Assembly: GCA_949296855.1 (NCBI GenBank)
Contig: CASFRN010000004.1
Coordinates: 1 to 50,938 of the forward strand
Length of the DNA: 50,938 bases
Direction: 5' to 3'
Source of the DNA: an uncultured Bacteroides sp.
GTDB lineage: Bacteria; Bacteroidota; Bacteroidia; Bacteroidales; Bacteroidaceae
In this document: positions 44,855 through 50,938 of the stretch, in pieces
How the letters are laid out: the number at the start of each line of letters is the position of its first letter
Numbering within the stretch: position 1 is the first letter of the stretch
Notes under the pieces: model-generated
Database searches by the model: none
What the model was told of the DNA's origin: nothing
The model's input: only the letters and a program-made list of their open reading frames with translations
Translations under genes and position numbers: made by a program

Positions 44855-46225
44855 TTACGAAAAAGCTAAAGCATCGATACTATGCAACAATACGACACCA
44901 ATTTTTTCAACAATTCCCGTCACAAGCGCATTCCCCATCAAGAAAGCCCGGCGGGAATCGGAAACGCCTTCCGTATGCCTGTCGGGAAACATATTCAACC
45001 GTTCCAACTCAACAGGGGTCAAACGCCGATAACGTCCGCTTTCGGTCAAAATAACGTGCTTAAACCGCGAGGGACCACTTCCTCCCTCACCTGTGATAAT
45101 CGTACGCGAAGGCTTATCTAACGAATCGGGAAAAGCCATACTGCCTTCCGAATATTTATATTCAAACCCCTCAGCACTTTTTCGTATTTCTTGCTTGCCT
45201 CCCTTCAAGTATTCCCATTTCGGCAAATCGTCATTTGGAATGAAAAATTCCGCCGGGACTTCATCTTCAGGCAACACCAATTGACCTAATGACATACGTT
45301 CACCTGAATAATGGGGTACGGTTGCAACTGTTGTTACCTGACGCTTGGACATTACCCCGGCATTTTCAAATTCCCATTTTATCTTTCCCGCATTGAAACG
45401 GGCAGATACTTCATCCAATGTACCGTCAATGATAAATGTATTGATACGTGCGTTTTCTTTCCGTGTCACCGGAAATGCCGTGGCTATCGTACCTTCCTCT
45501 AAAATCCACTTTTCAGCATCTTGTATAGTATGAGCCAAAGGAGTATCCGTACGATATCCTACGATATACGTCCGCCTCCGTCTTTGAGGCATCCCATATT
45601 CTGCTGCGTTAATCACCCTCCACTCTACGACATAACCTAAGTCTGCAAGCGATGCCAAGATGATGGCAAAATCACGTCCCCGTTGCGAAGCTGGGGATTT
45701 CAACAAACGGTCTACATTCTCGAAAAACAGGAAACTGGGTTTCTCCACACTTTCGGCTATGATACGATATATCTGCTACCATAAAACCCCTTTTTTACCT
45801 TCGATGCCACCCGAATGCTTCAATGTCGTGGCTACAGAATAATCTTGACATGGAAATCCACCTACCAACAAGTCATGTTCTGGAATAGCTTCGGTCGGTA
45901 CAGACGCAATATCTTCATTCTATGCCCCTCTACCCCAAAAACGGCGGCAATACACAATAGAAGCATCCTGTCTTTTCGTGGAAGGTTCCCATTGGTTATT
46001 CCATATTGTCTTGAATCTTTTAGATGCTCGTTCAAGCCCGATGCGGAAGCCTCCCACACCGGCAAAAAGTTCAACCACTCTAATATCATTGAATCCGACC
46101 TGCGTATTCTGTTTATCAAATAAAGACAACTGCTTGAAACACGGTCGGGTCAACCTGCAATATTCAGCAATCGAATCACACACATGCATTGCCTCAAGTT
46201 TTTCATTTATATCTATATAACTCAT
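44855..46225 (-). pseudogene. C5-cytosine DNA methyltransferase, disrupted by two in-frame TAG codons
   Basis: Read as one frame from ATG 46225 to the stop at 44855, this would give a 456-residue C5 methylase. Motif I is VELFAGVGGFRIGLE, motif IV GGFPCQDYSVA (PCQ at 125-127), motif VI FFENVDR (169-173), motif VIII QRRRRTYIVGY, and the end has the motif X MGNALVTGIVEKIG. Two TAG codons interrupt it, at 45920-45922 and 45776-45778. The first arises from a +1 in the T5 run (45937-45941) and a -1 near 45920, since the middle frame restores FGVEGH. The second is most simply TGG to TAG (VLW*QIYRII). TAG is a normal stop here, so the gene is probably dead, or the changes are sequencing errors. Confidence 0.85.
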
Positions 46226-46253
46226 CTATCTTCCTGTTTTTAAATAAATCAAT

Positions 46254-47123
46254 TCAAAATGGCAATCCATAATCATCAAGCACCCACTCTCCAAGATTTT
46301 GCGGAAATGGTATAAACGCCATATCTCGAATTTTCTTACTATAGACCTTTCGTAAACCCATGTCATTGATTTCTTCTCTACGCAGTTTACTTATAGATAA
46401 AAAATCACTTTCTTGTTCAATGCCTAAGAAACGTCTTCCTGTAAGGGAGGCGGCAATCCCCGTTGTACTACTTCCTGCAAACGGGTCAAGTATCCATGAA
46501 TTGGGCTCTGTTGATGCGAGAATTATTCGCACTAACAGGTTTAACGGTTTTTGTGTAGGATGCTTTCCACAAGACTTTTCCCAACGAGCGATAGCTGGCA
46601 AATACCATACGTCCGTCATTTGCTTACCACCATTGATGAGCTTCATCAATTCATAATTATAATAGTGCGGTTTGTTCTTATGTTTCCTCGCCCAAATGAC
46701 AAATTCCGTACTATAAGTAAAAAAACGACAAGAGATGTTGGGTGGTGGGTTAGTTTTTGCCCATGTTATGACATTTAATATTTTAAAGCCCAATTGTTGC
46801 AAAGCATTAGCTACTGAGAAGATATTGTGATAGGTACCGCTAACCCATATCGTTCCGTTATCCTTTAATTTTTCCCTACATAGCCCTATCCATTGTAAAT
46901 TGAATTTATTGACAAATTCCAACGTACCACCCTTATCCCATTCTCCTTTATTTACACTTACAATTTTACCACTTTGGATACTGATGCCATTGTTACTAAG
47001 AAAGTATGGAGGATCTGCAAATATCATATCAAACTTGAAATTGAATTGAGAAAGTAACTTAATACAATCTCCTTCAAGCAAGGTGAAATCACGGTTGCAA
47101 GATTTATAATACGAAGATAGCAT
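46254..47123 (-). CDS. DpnA-type beta-class N6-adenine methyltransferase
   Basis: A 289-residue methylase of the beta order: motif IV FADPPYFLSNN near residue 37 precedes motif I LDPFAGSSTTGIAA near 220. The HPTQKPLNLL motif is present. DpnA proteins methylate GATC in single-stranded DNA and are the second methylase of DpnII systems, helping protect incoming DNA. It begins 11 bases after the endonuclease gene ends and is the third gene of the operon. Confidence 0.9.
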   Translation of the reverse strand: MLSSYYKSCNRDFTLLEGDCIKLLSQFNFKFDMIFADPPYFLSNNGISIQSGKIVSVNKGEWDKGGTLEFVNKFNLQWIGLCREKLKDNGTIWVSGTYHNIFSVANALQQLGFKILNVITWAKTNPPPNISCRFFTYSTEFVIWARKHKNKPHYYNYELMKLINGGKQMTDVWYLPAIARWEKSCGKHPTQKPLNLLVRIILASTEPNSWILDPFAGSSTTGIAASLTGRRFLGIEQESDFLSISKLRREEINDMGLRKVYSKKIRDMAFIPFPQNLGEWVLDDYGLPF

Positions 47124-47134
47124 TCTTTTATCTA

Positions 47135-47980
47135 TTAAATTTCTTGTTTGATTATTGTAATAAAATCTTTCAAAGTAGTCAAATTGAAAATTTTGGGAAT
47201 GGTGTAATATGCCTCCTCTAATTTATTCCTTGCTGAATTCCAACCTATTCCATCCGTTATCCACACAAATTCATACCCTTCTATGCTATTTACTTTCGGT
47301 CCAACCTCTGTATACGAACGAGCAACCTCATTCAACTTGGATCCTCCACCACTATAAAAATTAACCTCTACAAGATATGTTTTTCTTGAAGTAGATATAA
47401 CGAAATCAAAAACTTTTTGGTCTTTTCCCAATACTTCGGAAATTTTAGGAAATCTATAGGATGAAACTTGTGTTTGGTATATAACACCGGCTTTAGACAA
47501 AATATTTGCGACCAAACTTTCAGTAATCTCTCCACTTCGATTTTTGCGAGCATTTGTATCAAGTCCGGTCTCAACGCCAAATACATAGTCCACCAAGTCT
47601 TTTATTTCCGAATTACGAAAGACATCAGCAAGCCCTGTACCTTCAAGAAATTCCATCACTCCATCAATGCTTTGAAATAAAGAATGTACCAAACGGAAAT
47701 CCCCGTTCTCATCAAAAAACTTTTTCTTGTCCTTCTTCCTTGTCGCAATAAGAATATCCATTACATCAAACACCTTTTTATCTCTTTTCCACAACGCCTC
47801 CACGGCTTCTCGCAAATTATCCTTACCTAACAGAAAATTAAGCATATTTAAGCTAATTGCTATATCGTCTACATTCTTCGCTATTTTTTTGAAATCGGAA
47901 TAAAATGCTAATGTTGCATTAGTTTCTTTTAATTGGGACATAAAAAATTCAAAATCCTCTTTCGTGTGTACAGGTATCAT
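47135..47980 (-). CDS. DpnII-family type II restriction endonuclease (predicted GATC)
   Basis: A 281-residue homologue of DpnII. The C-terminal nuclease core has FDFVISTSRKTYLVEVNFYS and GGGSKLNEVARSY, followed by EFVWITDGIGWNSARN, all close to the DpnII pattern. The centre NRSGEITESLV starts the core near residue 163. It would cut unmethylated GATC. It overlaps the Dam-type methylase gene by 4 bases (ATGA). The region is AT-rich beside the neighbouring genes, consistent with lateral transfer. Confidence 0.92.
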   Translation of the reverse strand: MIPVHTKEDFEFFMSQLKETNATLAFYSDFKKIAKNVDDIAISLNMLNFLLGKDNLREAVEALWKRDKKVFDVMDILIATRKKDKKKFFDENGDFRLVHSLFQSIDGVMEFLEGTGLADVFRNSEIKDLVDYVFGVETGLDTNARKNRSGEITESLVANILSKAGVIYQTQVSSYRFPKISEVLGKDQKVFDFVISTSRKTYLVEVNFYSGGGSKLNEVARSYTEVGPKVNSIEGYEFVWITDGIGWNSARNKLEEAYYTIPKIFNLTTLKDFITIIKQEI

Positions 47981-48924
47981 AAAGCCAATTTTAATTGAAT
48001 ATCACCACTTGAGATAGTTGCATTTTTACTATTTGTTGCATAATTTCTCACTAACAATTCCGTAAGCTTTCCACGCTTAGCACCATTAGCATTCACGCTT
48101 CTTGAAGCCCAAACCCTGTTAATGTCGTAATCTGCATATAAATCATCAAAGAAACGATTTTTCCCATCTTTTCCTAAACAATCCGAATTGCTAAGCATAA
48201 ATGGTATTTTTTCTTCATGGAGGCGATCACAGAAATGTTTAAGACGTATTTGAGACATATCATTAAAAGTTTCTTTGGCATAGTCATTAAAACTGGATGT
48301 GTTGCTTAACGGACGATAAGGAGGGTCGAAATAAAAGAACGTATTGCCTTCTATATATTTAAAAGTCTGCTCAAAATCCCCCGTTAAAATGGTTACATTC
48401 TGCAAAAGTTTGCTGTCGCTATGGATTGTATCAACATCACAAATAAGTGGTCGTTCATAGCGTCCACAAGGCACATTAAACTTACCCGACTTGTTCACAC
48501 GATAAAGGCCATTGAAACAAGTGCGATTAAGGAAAAAGAAAAGAGTTGTATTCTCTATTGGATTAGTAGGTTTGCTATTAAAACGGTCACGCATACGTAA
48601 ATAATATGCTTTTTTCGCATCCTCGTCTTTCACACGATAATAATCTTCTTGAATGGCAGAAAGCGATTGTATAAGTTCATCCGGTTGGTCACGAACAACA
48701 ATATAACAAGTTATCAAATCTGGATTTATATCATTTATAACCGCATTTTTGATGTTTTTGTGAGTTTGAAGCATATGGAATAACATAGCACCACCACCTA
48801 CGAACGGTTCTATGTAAGTAATATTCTCCATTTTGTCAAGGTCTGTTGGGAGCAATGCTTCAAGTTGTTCTATGAGTTGACTTTTCCCACCAACCCACTT
48901 AATAAAAGGCTTCGCTTTTGTCAT
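47977..48924 (-). CDS. Dam-type N6-adenine methyltransferase of the DpnII system
   Basis: A 315-residue methylase, starting MTKAKPFIKWVGGKSQL at 48924; 30 residues of further frame upstream carry no Dam features and cross the promoter. The AdoMet motif is KPFIKWVGGK at the start with EPFVGGGAMLF; motif IV is FYFDPPYRPLS. It should methylate adenine in GATC and protect the host from the linked endonuclease. It is the first gene of the operon: methylase, endonuclease, DpnA. The promoter is at 48946-48976. Confidence 0.94.
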   Translation of the reverse strand: MTKAKPFIKWVGGKSQLIEQLEALLPTDLDKMENITYIEPFVGGGAMLFHMLQTHKNIKNAVINDINPDLITCYIVVRDQPDELIQSLSAIQEDYYRVKDEDAKKAYYLRMRDRFNSKPTNPIENTTLFFFLNRTCFNGLYRVNKSGKFNVPCGRYERPLICDVDTIHSDSKLLQNVTILTGDFEQTFKYIEGNTFFYFDPPYRPLSNTSSFNDYAKETFNDMSQIRLKHFCDRLHEEKIPFMLSNSDCLGKDGKNRFFDDLYADYDINRVWASRSVNANGAKRGKLTELLVRNYATNSKNATISSGDIQLKLAL

Positions 48925-48945
48925 TATATCAAATATATTATTGGT

Positions 48946-48976
48946 TGAAGCGCAAAGATAATGAATTTCTTTCAAA
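48946..48976 (-). promoter_or_regulatory. Promoter of the DpnII operon
   Basis: On the minus strand TATCTTTG (48953-48960) is a perfect -7 element, within a 31-base segment nearly identical to the one before fhs (44761-44791). The only differences are three bases just upstream of the -7 element. Confidence 0.65.
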
Positions 48977-49025
48977 TGTCCGCCGCTTTCGCTATATTTG
49001 AAGCCGAAATCCAAATCAACAGGAG

Positions 49026-49865
49026 ATGAGATACATTGTTATATGCTTATTTACTCTTACCGTCCTTACGGTTCAAGCGACCTCATACGCAGGCGACATC
49101 ATTCATATTGACGGGGAGGAATGGAATCTGCTGGCTAACCCGATAGAAGAAGATTCGGTCTTATTGGCACAAGTCCTGAACTTCTTGCCTGAAGAACGTG
49201 ACCATAGTATGTCCAACTGGTACGGATATACCGCACATTGGGAAATGCGGGAGGGATGGCTTTACCTGACTGGAATTGAAACCGAACCATACGATGAAGT
49301 CCACCAAAGCCATTCCAGCCTGTTTCTTGATGCGGACACCCTAAAGCATGTCTTCTCTCCTTATTATAATGTAGAACAAAAAGCAATCTGCGCCTGTTGG
49401 ATTAGCGGAGAATTCCGGGCTGGAAAAGGGAAAATGATACGCTATTCCCATGCAGGATTCGACCGCAATTTAGAAACAGAATTGTTTATGGATATAAAGA
49501 ACGGACAAATCGTCTGCACTCAACTTTATCATAACTACAAGACAGAAGGGGTTACACCTCTGACCGTTTCTAACGAGTTATCGAAACGCTTCCCATGGAG
49601 CCGTTTCCCCGAATTGAGAGGAAAAGAACTTGCCGTAGAAGTGCAAAATGTATGTATTGATGAAGACGGACATCTTTCAGATGTCACGATTTATGCGCTT
49701 CATATTACCCATACCAATCAATCCTTTAAAGACCCGAATCATCCGCTTGTAAAAGCATTTATCGAAACAATGAAATCGGTTTATCCATGGCAAGTACTTT
49801 ATATCTACGGCAAACGAACCGTTGAGTTCAATGATTCCCTTATCAAATTGAGTGAAGTAAAATAA
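49026..49865 (+). CDS. Exported protein of unknown function
   Basis: A 279-residue protein with a signal peptide (MRYIVICLFTLTVLTVQATSYA) and a good ribosome site (AGGAG, 6 bases before the ATG). It has no transmembrane segment. The body has HIDGEEWNLLANPIEEDSVL near the start and WHYFDxx-like repeats are not seen; the pattern HWEMREGWLYLTGIE is only a general beta-rich one. The end, LLSE-like FNDSLIKLSEVK, is hydrophilic. A TATATTTG (48993-49000) about 30 bases upstream could be the promoter. I do not recognise a family. It is followed by the transglutaminase-like gene after 20 bases. Confidence 0.7.
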   Translation: MRYIVICLFTLTVLTVQATSYAGDIIHIDGEEWNLLANPIEEDSVLLAQVLNFLPEERDHSMSNWYGYTAHWEMREGWLYLTGIETEPYDEVHQSHSSLFLDADTLKHVFSPYYNVEQKAICACWISGEFRAGKGKMIRYSHAGFDRNLETELFMDIKNGQIVCTQLYHNYKTEGVTPLTVSNELSKRFPWSRFPELRGKELAVEVQNVCIDEDGHLSDVTIYALHITHTNQSFKDPNHPLVKAFIETMKSVYPWQVLYIYGKRTVEFNDSLIKLSEVK

Positions 49866-49885
49866 CATCAAAATAAAACAGATTT

Positions 49886-50788
49886 ATGAAAAAGATTTTG
49901 AAAATTATCGGCTATACATTAGCCGGACTAATCCTTATCCTAATCACCTCCGCATTGCTTATCCGCTTCGTTTTCAAAGAGCAAATGATAGCATATACTT
50001 CTAAGCTTGAAGAGAAAGAACGTATCGAATTATTACGTAATGCCACGCCATACGCTTCCGATACGGCACATTATCATTTTATATATCAACAAGACACGCT
50101 TCAGGCACAAAAGATACGTGCGTATTTCCGCCTCGACACCCTATTGACCGATTCTTCCGCAAGCACTTGGGATAAGGCTTTGACCTTAGCTAAGTTCGTG
50201 GCAAGCAATATCCCGCACGCCAACCAAACGAAATATCCCGAAAAACGCAATGCCATCGCCCTTTGGGAATATACCCGCACCATAGAACCGGCATTCAATT
50301 GCCGCCTGCATTCCATTTTGTTGCATGAACTGATGCTATCGGAAGGCATTACCAACCGCTTCGTCACTTGCCTTCCGGCAGATACGCTCGATTCGGATTG
50401 CCATGTGGTAAATTTGGTTTGGCTTCCCGAACAAAACAAATGGGCGATGATAGACTCGGATATGCAAGCATGGATAAGCAATCCCGAAGGCACTCCCCTC
50501 TCACTGGCAGAGATGCGGGAACGGTATATTTCCGGTTCTCCGATGCAAATCAATCCTTTGTCCGATAGCATAGAAGAAGACTTCAATTATGATTATTACC
50601 GTTCGTATTGGGCGAAAAACCTTTATTGGTTTATCTGTTGGGAAGAAACGGGATATGGCAAAGAGGATTCCATGAAAGGCCGTCAAATCACATTGGCACC
50701 TGCTGGGTTCACCGACCCTGACGCATGTCCTTCGGATATACACACAACGGATGCCGAACGGTTTTGGGCGGCTCCTGATTCGATATAA
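49886..50788 (+). CDS. Transglutaminase-like protein, membrane-anchored
   Basis: A 300-residue protein with one N-terminal membrane segment (about 8-30, IGYTLAGLILILITSALLIRF). The transglutaminase-like triad can be placed at C139 (FNCRLHSILLHELM), H173 (SDCHVVNLVWLPE) and D190 (WAMIDSDMQAW). Such domains act as transamidases or cysteine proteases; the substrate is not indicated. The gene starts 20 bases after the exported unknown gene, so the two may act together in the envelope. Confidence 0.8.
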   Translation: MKKILKIIGYTLAGLILILITSALLIRFVFKEQMIAYTSKLEEKERIELLRNATPYASDTAHYHFIYQQDTLQAQKIRAYFRLDTLLTDSSASTWDKALTLAKFVASNIPHANQTKYPEKRNAIALWEYTRTIEPAFNCRLHSILLHELMLSEGITNRFVTCLPADTLDSDCHVVNLVWLPEQNKWAMIDSDMQAWISNPEGTPLSLAEMRERYISGSPMQINPLSDSIEEDFNYDYYRSYWAKNLYWFICWEETGYGKEDSMKGRQITLAPAGFTDPDACPSDIHTTDAERFWAAPDSI

Positions 50789-50839
50789 GCCATATCACTG
50801 TCTTTTTTTAAATACGGTTGACACCTAAATTCAACAACA

Positions 50840-50938
50840 ATGAAAAAGACAACAGAATTGCTCCATTCTTCATTGGAGCGCGCTCGTATCCAACAGGAGA
50901 TTTATGAGCAGATCCGCATCCAAGGCATGACTTGGGAG
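50840..50938 (+). CDS. Unknown protein, partial (start only)
   Basis: A frame of 33 codons from ATG 50840 that runs off the right edge. It begins MKKTTELLHSSLERARIQQE and is hydrophilic and charged with no signal peptide. The gap to the previous gene is 51 bases, suggesting the same operon. The family cannot be identified from this part. Confidence 0.55.
   Translation, partial: MKKTTELLHSSLERARIQQEIYEQIRIQGMTWE

Noticed and set aside
44855-46225. TAG as a reassigned codon that would restore the C5 methylase
   Set aside because: At least one intact gene in the window (the Wzc-like kinase) ends with TAG, and the other genes do not contain internal TAG codons.

Overview
The window looks like a chromosomal segment of a gut Bacteroidales, most likely the Bacteroides/Phocaeicola group. 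The reasons are the promoter grammar (TTG, about 20-22 bases, then TAnnTTTG), an L-arabinose operon with a Nudix-type regulator, a bifunctional fucokinase/GDP-fucose pyrophosphorylase (Fkp), and DUF4295 and DUF6261 proteins. No ribosomal RNA, plasmid or phage genes are visible. Gene functions come from motif and family recognition only; no database search was run.

Layout. (1) 1-7218, minus strand: core genes. They are ftsY-rimO with two HU-like genes, joined by overlapping stops and starts; rpmB-rpmG-DUF4295; map-tsaD-cinA; and a pyridoxamine kinase with an extra N-terminus. (2) 7219-8098: non-coding, with a 23-bp palindromic tandem repeat and a MITE-like inverted-repeat element. (3) 8099-19577, minus strand: arabinose uptake and breakdown. 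The order of transcription is Na+ symporter, mutarotase lipoprotein, AraR, AraD, AraA, AraB and two GH51 arabinofuranosidases. A near-perfect palindrome upstream is a good AraR operator candidate. (4) 20423-32100, plus strand: HAD phosphatase, Wza-like and Wzc-like export proteins, a UDP-sugar dehydrogenase, both GDP-fucose routes (Gmd and Fcl de novo, Fkp salvage) and FucP. (5) 32097-35058, minus strand: pyruvate formate-lyase and its activase. (6) 35336-35621: tRNA-Ser, tRNA-Glu, tRNA-Ser, then a terminator and a second block of the same 23-bp palindromic repeat. (7) 35805-37910: small envelope or secreted proteins of unknown role. (8) 38096-39507: a GC-rich pair, a chloramphenicol acetyltransferase-like gene and a DUF6261 gene, followed by a 42-bp palindromic tandem repeat array. 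(9) 39786-48924, minus strand: an EcoRV-like restriction-modification pair, the housekeeping genes mepM-like and fhs, then a DpnII-type operon (Dam methylase, DpnII endonuclease, DpnA methylase) and a broken C5 methylase. (10) 49026-end, plus strand: an unknown exported protein, a transglutaminase-like protein and the start of an unknown gene.

How the parts work together. The arabinose block covers release, uptake, mutarotation, isomerisation, phosphorylation and epimerisation to D-xylulose 5-phosphate. The fucose block imports free L-fucose and converts both fucose and GDP-mannose to GDP-L-fucose, next to capsule-export proteins, but there are no glycosyltransferases. Pyruvate formate-lyase makes formate and fhs consumes it for one-carbon metabolism. 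The most unusual material is the two palindromic repeat families, the EcoRV homologue with an intact recognition loop, and the decayed C5 methylase behind an intact DpnII system.
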